Below, in pieces: positions 23,365 to 30,488 of a stretch of 32,643 bases of DNA. The DNA is taken from contig NZ_JAKKFF010000273.1 of assembly GCF_022229015.1 (NCBI RefSeq), positions 1 to 32,643 of the forward strand, written 5' to 3'. The stretch is from Micromonospora foliorum (GTDB lineage Bacteria; Actinomycetota; Actinomycetes; Mycobacteriales; Micromonosporaceae). The translations under genes were made by a program, and so were the position numbers. Numbering within the stretch: the stretch's first letter is position 1; the number at the start of each line of letters is the position of its first letter. The notes beneath the pieces are model-generated. The model was given only the letters and a program-made list of their open reading frames with translations. It had not been told where the DNA came from and did no database searches.

Positions 23365-24087
23365 TCAGGACCGGGCCGTCTCGATGCTCGCGTCAGCGTC
23401 GTCGGGTAACCCCTGCAACGACTCCTCCACGCCGATCAGGTGGTTGGCCATCCGGGTGCGGGCCCGCTCCGGGTCGCGCGCCACGAGGGCCTTCAGGATC
23501 GCCACGTGTTCGTCATGGGTGCGCAGGTCCGCGCCCTCCTCGTGCAGACTCCGCCAGAGTCGGCCGCGGATGGTGCGCCCGGCGAACGCTTCGATCAGAC
23601 CGACGAGCACCGGATTCTCGGCGTGCACCGCGATGATCCGGTGGAAGGCGATGTCGATCTCCATGATCCGCTCGTGATCCGGCGGTGACTGGCCGACCAG
23701 CCGAGCCGCCTCGTCGAGCAGGTCACCCGCCTGGGCCAGGGCCTCGTCGGTGATCCTGGTCGCCGCCAGGCAGGCGGCCTCGCACTCCAGCAGTCGCCGG
23801 ACGGTGTGGATGTGCCGGGGGTCGCCCTGACCCTGGAAGTCCACCACGAAACCCATCGGGGCCAGCAGTTGTGGCGCGTCGAGGTTGGTGACGTAGGTGC
23901 CGTCGCCCTGGCGAATGTTGACGATGCCGAGGATCGACAGGGCCGACATTCCCTCGCGGAGAGACCCCCGCGAGACACCGAGCTGCTCGGCGAGGTCCTT
24001 CTCGATGGGCAACCGGTCGCCGGGCCTGAACTGCCCTTCGAGGATCATCCGCTTGATGCCGTTGACCACTTCGTCGGTGCGAGACAC
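23365..24087 (-). CDS. GntR regulator, FadR subfamily (FCD domain), likely fucose-locus regulator
   Basis: The protein has 240 residues from the GTG at 24087 (VSRTDEVVNGIKRMILEG), preceded by AGGGGGT. The N-terminal winged helix (~1-72) has the GntR signature RPGDRLPIEKDLAEQLGVSRGSLREGMSAL and the wing RQGDGTYV. The FCD effector domain (~90-225) shows its metal-ligand pattern: D..FH (EIDIAFHRII), H in THDEHVAIL and H in RMANHLIG. FadR-type regulators with these residues often bind sugar acids. L-fuconate or its dehydration product would be a natural ligand, as the gene follows the fuconate dehydratase gene by eight bases and is probably co-transcribed with it. Confidence 0.92.
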   Translation of the reverse strand: MSRTDEVVNGIKRMILEGQFRPGDRLPIEKDLAEQLGVSRGSLREGMSALSILGIVNIRQGDGTYVTNLDAPQLLAPMGFVVDFQGQGDPRHIHTVRRLLECEAACLAATRITDEALAQAGDLLDEAARLVGQSPPDHERIMEIDIAFHRIIAVHAENPVLVGLIEAFAGRTIRGRLWRSLHEEGADLRTHDEHVAILKALVARDPERARTRMANHLIGVEESLQGLPDDADASIETARS

Positions 24088-24095
24088 GACACCCC

Positions 24096-25490
24096 CTAGC
24101 GGCCGGCGGGGGTGGCCGTTCCACCCGCGATCACGTACGGCTCCGGAGATGACACGGTAGTCGGGTCTGTCGCCGCCCAGTAGTGGCCGTCGGGAAACCG
24201 GTAGAGCGCGACCGACTCGGGGCGCATCCGGGTGGAGTAGCCGGGCTGGTTGGGCAGGACGTAACCGCTGCCCGAGCCGGTGTCCCGGATGACGCACGGG
24301 TCGGTGAAGTGCTCGTGCAGGTGGTCGACGAACTCGGTGACCCGGTTGGTGAGGTCTCCCGAGATCGCGACGTAGTCGAGCACCGACACGTGTTGGACCA
24401 TCTCGCACAGCCCGACGCCGCCGGCGTGTGGACACACCGGGACGTCGAACTTCGCGGCGAGCAGCAGCACGGCGACGATCTCGTTGATGCTGGCCAACCT
24501 GCCGGTGTCCAGCTGGCAGAAGTCGATGGCCTCGGCCTGGAACAGCTGCTTGAACATCACCCGGTTGTGGCAGTGCTCGCCGGTGGCGACGCCGATCGGA
24601 GCGACGGCACGGCGGACGGCCGCGTGGCCCAGGATGTCGTCGGGGCTGGTCGGTTCCTCGATCCACAGTGGCGCGAACCGGGCGAGGGCGGTGACCCACT
24701 CGATGGCCTGACCGACGTCCCACACCTGGTTGGCGTCGATCATCAGGTTGCGGTCCGGTCCGAGGATCTCCCGCGCGATCGCGCAGCGGCGGATGTCGTC
24801 GTCGAGGTTGGCGCCCACTTTGAGCTTCACGTAGCCGTAGCCGGTGTCCACCGCCTCCTGGCACAGCCGGCGCAGCTTGTCGTCGCCGTAGCCGAGCCAA
24901 CCCGCCGAGGTGGTGTAGGCGGGGTAACCGGTCCGGTCGAGTTCGGCGAGGCGGGCGGCCTTCGTGCCCTCCTTGGCCCGCAGGATGGCCAGCGCCTCGT
25001 CCCGGGTCAGCGCGTCGGACAGGTAGCGCAGGTCCGCGATGTCGACGAGTTGCTCGGGGGACATGTCGACGAGCAGCCGCCACAGCGGCTTGTCGGCGAC
25101 CCGGGCGACCAGGTCCCACGACGCGTTCAGCACGGCCGCCAGCGACAGGTGGACGACACCCTTCTCGGGACCGAGCCAACGCAGCTGCGAGTCCGAGGTG
25201 AGGAGGCGGTAGACCGCGCCCATGTCCGCTGCCATCGTCGCCACGTCCAGGCCCACGAGGCGCTGCGCCTGGTGGACCGCCGCCGCCGCGACGATGTCGT
25301 TGCCTCGACCGATGGTGAAGGTCAGGCCGTGCCCCGTGAGCGGGGCGCCCACGCCGTCGACGCCATCGGTGTGCAGGATGACGTAGGCCGCCGAGTAGTC
25401 GCCGTCCTTGTTCATGGCGTCTGACCCGTCAGCGGTCAGGGAGGTGGGGAAGCGGACGTCTTCGACGGTGACGGCAGTGATCTGCGGCAT
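24096..25490 (-). CDS. L-fuconate dehydratase (enolase superfamily)
   Basis: The protein has 464 residues; the ATG follows GAGGAG. It belongs to the mandelate-racemase group of the enolase superfamily, fuconate dehydratase subgroup. The N-terminal capping domain includes [27 protein letters not shown]. The barrel carries the catalytic Lys pair in YVKLKVG, metal ligands in [17 protein letters not shown] and GEHC, and the His base in [15 protein letters not shown]. It removes water from L-fuconate to give 2-keto-3-deoxy-L-fuconate in the cytoplasm. Its substrate would come from the fuconolactonase encoded at 19160-20038. The ~20-residue C-terminal tail (after YWAATDP) is Ser/Thr/Gly-rich and likely dispensable. 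Confidence 0.93.
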   Translation of the reverse strand: MPQITAVTVEDVRFPTSLTADGSDAMNKDGDYSAAYVILHTDGVDGVGAPLTGHGLTFTIGRGNDIVAAAAVHQAQRLVGLDVATMAADMGAVYRLLTSDSQLRWLGPEKGVVHLSLAAVLNASWDLVARVADKPLWRLLVDMSPEQLVDIADLRYLSDALTRDEALAILRAKEGTKAARLAELDRTGYPAYTTSAGWLGYGDDKLRRLCQEAVDTGYGYVKLKVGANLDDDIRRCAIAREILGPDRNLMIDANQVWDVGQAIEWVTALARFAPLWIEEPTSPDDILGHAAVRRAVAPIGVATGEHCHNRVMFKQLFQAEAIDFCQLDTGRLASINEIVAVLLLAAKFDVPVCPHAGGVGLCEMVQHVSVLDYVAISGDLTNRVTEFVDHLHEHFTDPCVIRDTGSGSGYVLPNQPGYSTRMRPESVALYRFPDGHYWAATDPTTVSSPEPYVIAGGTATPAGR

Positions 25491-25515
25491 GCGCTCCTCG
25501 CCCGGCTAGGCTAAA

Positions 25516-25563
25516 GATCAGATGATCACTGGGAGTATACGGAGGGTTGTCTCGGCGCGTCAA
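25516..25563 (-). promoter_or_regulatory. fuconate dehydratase promoter with palindromic operator at the start site
   Basis: On the minus strand, TTGACG (25563-25558) is 18 bases from TATACT (25539-25534), a good housekeeping promoter. The palindrome GATCA-GA-TGATC at 25516-25527 lies at the expected +1, where a repressor would block initiation. The FadR-type regulator in the same transcript is the natural candidate. A GATCACT half-like repeat recurs at 25571-25577, upstream of the -35. Confidence 0.65.
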
Positions 25564-25776
25564 CGATGTCGATCACTATGGGGCCGTAGACATATGATGT
25601 TTGCCGGGCCGCGTCGACCCTCATGTCCGCCCACAGTGCCCGGTTGACGGGTGGGTGGCGAGGTGGCTGACATTCTCGTCCGCGTTGCCCGGCGATGGTC
25701 GGGCCGGCCCGGTCGACGGCACGGGTGATGGTGGTCACCGCCCACCCGCCGACACGCCCGGGACCGACATGTGGGG
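25564..25776. other. intergenic stretch without recognised gene
   Basis: Between the divergent fuconate dehydratase and nrd promoters I see no credible gene. Short open frames here lack ribosome sites and family signals. Confidence 0.4.
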
Positions 25777-25808
25777 TGTGACAACGGCTGCGTCCCTATA
25801 TATGGTGT
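25777..25808 (+). promoter_or_regulatory. nrdAB promoter with candidate NrdR box
   Basis: The 16 bases at 25793-25808 (complement ACACCATATATAGGGA) resemble the NrdR box, ACACwATATATwGTGT: the ACAC half and the ATATAT core match, while the other end is degenerate. The box overlaps a -10-like TATATG (25799-25804), 16 bases after TGTGAC (25777-25782). NrdR normally uses two boxes; a possible partner at 25764-25779 keeps only the GTGT half. Confidence 0.45.
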
Positions 25809-25809
25809 C

Positions 25810-26005
25810 GAGCGCAGCTGGTTCGGCCGTCCACCCGGGGCGGTCGAGGCAACAGGGAACCCGGTGGAATTCCGGGACTGTCCCGCAGCGGTGAGTGGGA
25901 ACGACCGCCGTCATCAGCACTGGGCCACCAATCGGTCTGGGAAGCGACGGCCAGTAGGAGACCGGCGAGCCCGGTCGTGCCCGCGAGTCCGAAGACCTGC
26001 CAGCG
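25810..26005 (+). promoter_or_regulatory. cobalamin riboswitch controlling nrdAB
   Basis: The conserved aptamer reads through in order: GGGAACCCGGTGGAATTCC, then CCCGCAGCGGTGAGTGGGAA, CCGTCATCAGCACTGG, CTGGGAAGCGACGGCCAGTA and the closing GTCCGAAGACCTGCC. This is the form long known before actinobacterial B12-related and nrd genes. With B12 present it should reduce expression of this B12-independent reductase. In the remaining leader, a CCACGCC/GGCGTGG hairpin (26072-26090) may be part of the switching element. Confidence 0.93.
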
Positions 26006-26153
26006 CGCCGCGTACCCGCACCCGGGTGGGCGGCGGTCCGAGGCCGCGTGGGACGGCTGACGCCACCTGACCCACGCCGGGCTGGCGTGGCGTCCGTCGG
26101 TGTCTGTCTCCTCGCGTCCGGGCCACCAGGTCTCGAACTCCGAGGAGCGAGTG

Positions 26154-28529
26154 GTGACAGTCACCGAGGTAGTCCCGGCCAGCGGCGACGCGACCCTGCG
26201 GCGGACGCCGATGCAGGTCCGCAAGCGCGACGGCGGCACCGAACCCGTGGACGTGAACAAGATCGTCCGAGCGGTCGAGCGGTGGGCCGACGACCTGACC
26301 GACGTCGACCCGATGCGGGTGGCCACCCGCACCATCAGCGGCCTCTACGACGGCGCGACCACGGCCGAACTGGACCGGCTGTCCATCCAGACCGCGGCCG
26401 AGATGATCGGTGAGGAGCCGCAGTACTCGCGCCTCGCCGCGCGGCTGCTGGCCGGCTACGTCGACAAGGAGGTGCGTCGACAGGGCATCACCTCGTTCAG
26501 CGCGGCGATCCGGGTCGGCCACGCCGAGGGCCTGATCGGTGCCGACACCGCCGCGTTCGTCGCCGCACACGCCGCGACCCTCGACCACGCCGTCGACGTG
26601 GCCGGCGACCGCAGGTTCGAGTACTTCGGCCTGCGTACGGTGTACGACCGCTACCTGCTGCGCCACCCCACCAGTCGACTGGTCCTGGAGACCCCGCAGT
26701 ACTGGCTGCTGCGGGTGGCCTGCGGCCTGTCCCGGACGGCGGACGAGGCGGTCGACTTCTACCGGCTGATGTCCAGCCTGGCCTACCTGCCCAGCTCACC
26801 AACCTTGTTCAACTCCGGGACCCGGCACACCCAGATGTCCTCCTGCTATCTCGTCGACTCCCCGCTCGACGAGTTGGACTCGATCTACCAGCGGTACGCC
26901 CAGGTCGCCAACCTGTCCAAGTTCGCCGGTGGCATCGGCATCGCGTACTCCCGGGTCCGCTCCCGGGGCGCGCTGATCAGGGGCACGAACGGGCAGTCCA
27001 ACGGGATCGTGCCGTGGCTGCGCACGCTGGACGCGAGCGTCGCCGCGGTCAACCAGGGCGGTCGGCGCAAGGGCGCGGCCTGCGTCTACCTGGAGCCGTG
27101 GCACCCGGACATCGAGGAGTTCCTGCAACTGCGGGACAACACCGGCGAGGACGCCCGGCGCACCCACAACCTCAACCTGGCCAACTGGATCCCGGACGAG
27201 TTCATGCGCCGGGTCGAGGCCGACGAGCCGTGGTCGCTGTTCGACCCGCACGAGGTGCCCGAGCTGCCCGACCTGTGGGGGGAGCGGTTCGACGCCGCGT
27301 ACCGGGAGGCCGAGGCGCAGGGTCGCTACGTGCGGCAGGTCCCGGCCCGGGAGCTGTACGGGAAGATGATGCGCACCCTCGCCCAGACCGGCAACGGGTG
27401 GATGACCTTCAAGGACGCCGCCAACCGCCTCTGCAACCAGACCGCCGAGCCGGGCAACGTGGTGCACCTGTCCAACCTCTGCACCGAGATCGTCGAGGTG
27501 TCCAGCGACGCCGAGACCGCCGTGTGCAACCTCGGCTCGGTGAACCTCGCCGCCCACCTCACCGACGGCGGCATCGACTGGGAGCGGCTGCGCGCCACGG
27601 TGCGGACGGCGGTGACCTTCCTCGACCGGGTCATCGACATCAACTACTACCCGACCGCGCAGGCGGCGGCGAGCAACCCCCGCTGGCGGCCGGTCGGGCT
27701 CGGGCTGATGGGCCTTCAGGACGTCTTCTTCGCGCTGCGGTTGCCGTTCGACTCGCCGGCCGCCCGGGAGCTGTCCACCCGGATCAGCGAGGAGCTGTAC
27801 CTGACCGCGCTGGAGACCTCCGCCGACCTGGCCCGCGACTTCGGCGCGCATCCGGCGTACCCGCAGACCCGGGCCGCGCGGGGGCAGCTCCAGCCCGACC
27901 TGTGGGGTGTCGAGGGTACGCAGACCGCGCGGTGGGACGCGCTGCGCGAGCGGGTCGAGGCGTACGGGCTGCGCAACTCGCTGCTGGTGGCCGTCGCGCC
28001 GACCGCGACCATCGCCTCGATCGCCGGGTGCTACGAGTGCATCGAGCCGCAGGTGTCCAACCTGTTCAAACGCGAGACCCTGTCGGGGGAGTTCCTCCAG
28101 GTCAACACCGCCCTGGTACGCGAGCTGAAGGCCCGCGGTCTGTGGACCGAGCGGATTCGTTCGGCGATCAAGCGGGCCGAGGGGTCGGTGCAGGACATCG
28201 CCGAGCTGCCGGCCGGCGTACGGGAGTTGTTCCGCACCGCGTGGGAGCTGCCGCAGCGGGCGCTGATCGACCTGGCCGCCGCCCGCGCCCCGTTCATCGA
28301 CCAGTCCCAGTCGCTGAACCTGTTCCTGGCCGCACCGACCATCGGCAAGCTCTCCTCGATGTACCTGTACGCCTGGAAGGCCGGGCTGAAGACCACCTAC
28401 TACCTGCGCTCGCGCCCCGCCACCCGGATCCAGCAGGCCACCGTCAGCGCCGTCGCACCCGTCGCCGTCGACGTGGAGGCGCTGGCCTGCTCGCTGGAGA
28501 ACCCCGAGTCGTGCGAGGCCTGCCAGTGA
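26154..28529 (+). CDS. nrdA: class Ia ribonucleoside-diphosphate reductase, alpha subunit
   Basis: The protein has 791 residues. The GTG at 26154 follows GAGGAG with good spacing; GTG at 26151 is less well placed. An ATP-cone (~18-108, starting MQVRKRDGGTEPVDVNKIV) allows overall activity control by ATP/dATP. The catalytic barrel holds the redox-pair Cys in SSCYLVDS and VCNLGSVNLA, and the thiyl-radical Cys in NLCTEI. The C-terminus ends SCEACQ, the shuttle Cys pair that is re-reduced by thioredoxin or glutaredoxin-like partners. It reduces ribonucleoside diphosphates with the beta subunit encoded directly downstream (GTGA overlap). Expression is expected to rise when B12 is scarce and a B12-dependent class II enzyme elsewhere cannot serve. 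Confidence 0.96.
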   Translation: MTVTEVVPASGDATLRRTPMQVRKRDGGTEPVDVNKIVRAVERWADDLTDVDPMRVATRTISGLYDGATTAELDRLSIQTAAEMIGEEPQYSRLAARLLAGYVDKEVRRQGITSFSAAIRVGHAEGLIGADTAAFVAAHAATLDHAVDVAGDRRFEYFGLRTVYDRYLLRHPTSRLVLETPQYWLLRVACGLSRTADEAVDFYRLMSSLAYLPSSPTLFNSGTRHTQMSSCYLVDSPLDELDSIYQRYAQVANLSKFAGGIGIAYSRVRSRGALIRGTNGQSNGIVPWLRTLDASVAAVNQGGRRKGAACVYLEPWHPDIEEFLQLRDNTGEDARRTHNLNLANWIPDEFMRRVEADEPWSLFDPHEVPELPDLWGERFDAAYREAEAQGRYVRQVPARELYGKMMRTLAQTGNGWMTFKDAANRLCNQTAEPGNVVHLSNLCTEIVEVSSDAETAVCNLGSVNLAAHLTDGGIDWERLRATVRTAVTFLDRVIDINYYPTAQAAASNPRWRPVGLGLMGLQDVFFALRLPFDSPAARELSTRISEELYLTALETSADLARDFGAHPAYPQTRAARGQLQPDLWGVEGTQTARWDALRERVEAYGLRNSLLVAVAPTATIASIAGCYECIEPQVSNLFKRETLSGEFLQVNTALVRELKARGLWTERIRSAIKRAEGSVQDIAELPAGVRELFRTAWELPQRALIDLAAARAPFIDQSQSLNLFLAAPTIGKLSSMYLYAWKAGLKTTYYLRSRPATRIQQATVSAVAPVAVDVEALACSLENPESCEACQ

Positions 28530-29578
28530 CCACCGCCGCCGCCACCACCGACGTCAGCACCGCCGACACGAGGACCACGCACATGCTGCTCGACCCCGGG
28601 ATGGACCTGACTCTCCGCCCGATGCGCTACCCGCACTTCTTCGACCGGTTCCGCGACGCGATCCGCAACACCTGGACGGTCGAGGAGGTCGACCTGCACG
28701 CCGACCTCGCCGACCTGGACAAGCTGTCGCCGGCCGAACGACACCTGGTCAGCCGCCTGGTGGCGTTCTTCGCCACCGGCGACACGATCGTCGCCAACAA
28801 CCTGGTGCTCAACCTCTATCAGCACGTCAACAGCCCCGAGGGCCGCCTCTACCTGTCCCGGCAGCTGTTCGAGGAGGCCGTGCACGTCCAGTTCTACCTC
28901 AACCTGCTCGACACGTACGTGCCTGACGAGACCGAGCGCTTCGAGGCGTTCGCGGCCATCGAGAACATCCCCTCGATCCGTCGTAAGGCCGAGTTCTGCT
29001 TCCGCTGGATCGACTCCCTCAACGACCTGCGGGAGCTGCGGTCCCGTGAGGACCGGCGGACGTTCCTGCTCAACCTGATCTGCTTCGCCGCCTGCATCGA
29101 GGGGTTGTTCTTCTACGGCGCGTTCGCGTACGTCTACTTCCTGCGCTCCCGCGGCCTGCTGCACGGCCTCGCCTCCGGCACCAACTGGGTGTTCCGCGAC
29201 GAGTCCATGCACATGGCGTTCGCGTTCGACGTCGTCGACACCGTCCGCGCCGAGGAGCCGGACCTGTTCGACGACGACCTCGCCGACCAGGTCCGCCGGA
29301 TGCTCACCGAGGCGGTCGAGTGTGAGGTGCAGTTCGCCGAGGACCTGTTGGGCCACGGCGTGCCCGGTCTGACCTTGACCGACATGCGGGAGTATCTCCA
29401 GCACGTCGCCGACCGCCGCCTCGCCCAGCTCGGCATCGCGCCACACTACGGGTCGAGCAACCCGTTCGGCTTCATGGAGTTGCAGGACGTGCAGGAGCTG
29501 TCCAACTTCTTCGAGCGGCGGGTGTCGGCGTACCAGGTCGGGGTGACCGGCACGGTCGCCTTCGACGACGACTTCTAG
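28526..29578 (+). CDS. nrdB: class Ia ribonucleoside-diphosphate reductase, beta subunit
   Basis: The protein has 350 residues from a GTG that overlaps the nrdA stop (GTGA). All six metal ligands can be placed: Asp in ATGDTIV, Glu and His in EEAVHVQFY, Glu in CIEGLFF, and Glu plus His in FRDESMHM. The radical Tyr is four residues after the first His (HVQFY), the same spacing as in the E. coli enzyme, so a tyrosyl-radical diiron site is expected. The C-terminal tail TVAFDDDF is the acidic peptide that docks to the alpha subunit. No third nrd gene follows, unlike the nrdABS layout known from Streptomyces; an inverted-repeat element comes next. Confidence 0.96.
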   Translation: MTTAAATTDVSTADTRTTHMLLDPGMDLTLRPMRYPHFFDRFRDAIRNTWTVEEVDLHADLADLDKLSPAERHLVSRLVAFFATGDTIVANNLVLNLYQHVNSPEGRLYLSRQLFEEAVHVQFYLNLLDTYVPDETERFEAFAAIENIPSIRRKAEFCFRWIDSLNDLRELRSREDRRTFLLNLICFAACIEGLFFYGAFAYVYFLRSRGLLHGLASGTNWVFRDESMHMAFAFDVVDTVRAEEPDLFDDDLADQVRRMLTEAVECEVQFAEDLLGHGVPGLTLTDMREYLQHVADRRLAQLGIAPHYGSSNPFGFMELQDVQELSNFFERRVSAYQVGVTGTVAFDDDF

Positions 29579-29609
29579 GCGACGACCTCAACCCACGCGT
29601 TGCCCCTGA

Positions 29610-29714
29610 GGAACGCCCCGTCCGCGCCGATCTTGCAGTTTCGGTCGCCGATATGCGCGCAATGCTCTTTTATGTCGCGACAGGAAGTGCAAGATCGCGG
29701 GGAAGGGGCGTTCC
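29610..29714. repeat. long imperfect inverted repeat (element 1)
   Basis: The arms 29610-29637 and 29688-29714 pair almost fully: both begin GGAACGCCCC and end GATCTTGCA when read inward. Weaker pairing extends the arms to about 29653 and 29670. The ~105-base hairpin begins 31 bases after nrdB. It carries no gene and no T-tract. The size and ends suggest a REP/MITE-like dispersed element, possibly doubling as a terminator. Confidence 0.75.
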
Positions 29715-29717
29715 AGT

Positions 29718-29797
29718 CTCGTCGATCATGGAGTTGTGGTGCCTGATTTGGTGTGTGCAGGCACTTTGTCACCCACCACAACTCCATGATCGACGAG
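29718..29797. repeat. perfect 24-bp inverted repeat (element 2)
   Basis: Perfect 24-base arms at 29718-29741 and 29774-29797 start CTCGTCGATCATGGAG when read from the outside. An inner TGCCTG/CAGGCA pairing lies within the loop. It abuts element 1 with a 3-base gap, so the two form a tandem pair. I take it as a second copy type of a dispersed intergenic repeat; from 29798 to 29882 nothing else is recognised except the short palindrome ATCAATTGAT at 29857-29866. Confidence 0.8.
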
Positions 29798-29882
29798 GCG
29801 GTGCGGGGTGGCTAACAGTCGCTCCGTCTAAACGCGACGGTGCTGACCTGCTTCTCATCAATTGATCAAGAAAGCGGCGCGC

Positions 29883-30110
29883 TCAGCTCTGGGCCTCTGC
29901 GACGTAGACACCTTTGCCTGGATGGCCCTCTACCAACTCGCGGTCTTTGAGGATCGTCATGACCCGGTTGATGGTGGAGATATGCACCCCGTACTGCTCG
30001 GCCAGCTCGCGGGTGGACGGCAGCTTCTCGCCCGGAGCAAGCTCACCCGACTTAATTTTTCCCGCGATCTCGTTGGCGATCCGCCGGTAGTCCACTCGCT
30101 CGGTCGGCAT
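29883..30110 (-). CDS. small GntR-type regulator without effector domain
   Basis: The protein has 75 residues from the ATG with GGAG upstream. Almost the whole protein is the GntR winged helix: RIANEIAGKIKSGELAPGEKLPSTRELAEQYGVHISTINRVMTIL and the wing GHPGKGVYV. There is no ligand-binding domain. Such minimal GntR proteins occur widely in actinomycetes, including on integrative elements (KorSA-like), and often control a divergent neighbour. Here that neighbour is a small CxxC protein gene, with an 11-bp inverted repeat between the two starts. Confidence 0.85.
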   Translation of the reverse strand: MPTERVDYRRIANEIAGKIKSGELAPGEKLPSTRELAEQYGVHISTINRVMTILKDRELVEGHPGKGVYVAEAQS

Positions 30111-30168
30111 GGGTCGATCTCCGTAGGGTTCCCTGGTTTCGGCAAACTCCTGGGTTCTCGGCCGCACA

Positions 30169-30212
30169 CCCACCTGGGGAGCACGGCAGATGGTCGCTGC
30201 CCCCCAGGTGGG
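30169..30212. promoter_or_regulatory. 11-bp inverted repeat between small GntR gene and CxxC gene
   Basis: Arms CCCACCTGGGG (30169-30179) and CCCCAGGTGGG (30202-30212) are perfect and separated by 22 bases. The site lies in the 133-bp divergent region, 59 bases from the GntR start. It is a candidate operator, or an attenuating hairpin in the rightward leader. Confidence 0.5.
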
Positions 30213-30243
30213 GCCAACGTCGTGAACGCGGGAGGGTGCCGCC

Positions 30244-30444
30244 GTGCCGATCGATAAACCGGTAAGTCGGGCAGACGAACTGTTCGCCGCGAGGCGGACG
30301 CTTGATGCTCACTGGACTCGCGCACTTGACCAGCCGTGGCGTTCAGGCGGCTGCCTCGAGTGCGCGAGTCAGAGCGAATTCCGTCAGCTCGATTGGTCGT
30401 TGGGTGTCGTGGCGGACGCCGCATCGATCATGTTGCAGAAGTGA
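30244..30444 (+). CDS. small hypothetical protein with CxxC motif
   Basis: The protein has 66 residues from a GTG preceded by GGAGGG at 7 bases, which is the strongest argument that it is real. The sequence is hydrophilic, with RADELFAARRTLDAHWTRAL (helical) and then GGCLECASQSEF carrying Cys37 and Cys40, a possible metal or redox pair. The C-terminal part is amphipathic (LDWSLGVVADAASIML). No family is recognised. It is divergent from the small GntR gene. Its stop overlaps a GTG that opens a 15-codon frame. Confidence 0.55.
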   Translation: MPIDKPVSRADELFAARRTLDAHWTRALDQPWRSGGCLECASQSEFRQLDWSLGVVADAASIMLQK

Positions 30445-30488
30445 CGATGGACGCCGAGCAGTGCGGCGAGTTCGACGACGAATTCTAG
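30441..30488 (+). CDS. possible 15-codon coupled reading frame
   Basis: A GTG overlapping the previous stop (GTGA) opens a frame reading MTMDAEQCGEFDDEF and ending at a TAG. That TAG interlocks with the stop of the convergent MerR gene (shared CTAG). It could be a translationally coupled micropeptide, the 3' remnant of a longer gene, or chance. The acidic, aromatic tail FDDEF is similar to the NrdB docking tail FDDDF, though nothing else is. Confidence 0.25.
   Translation: MTMDAEQCGEFDDEF

Noticed and set aside
25764..25779. Second NrdR box
   Set aside because: Only about half of the positions match, and the spacing to the first box is shorter than usual.
29610..29797. CRISPR-like repeats
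   Set aside because: The repeats are two inverted pairs with different sequences, not evenly spaced direct repeats, and no cas genes are present.
30441..30488. Relation of the 15-codon frame to nrdB because of the similar FDDEF/FDDDF ends
   Set aside because: The similarity covers five acidic or aromatic residues; no further nrdB sequence is found upstream in that frame.
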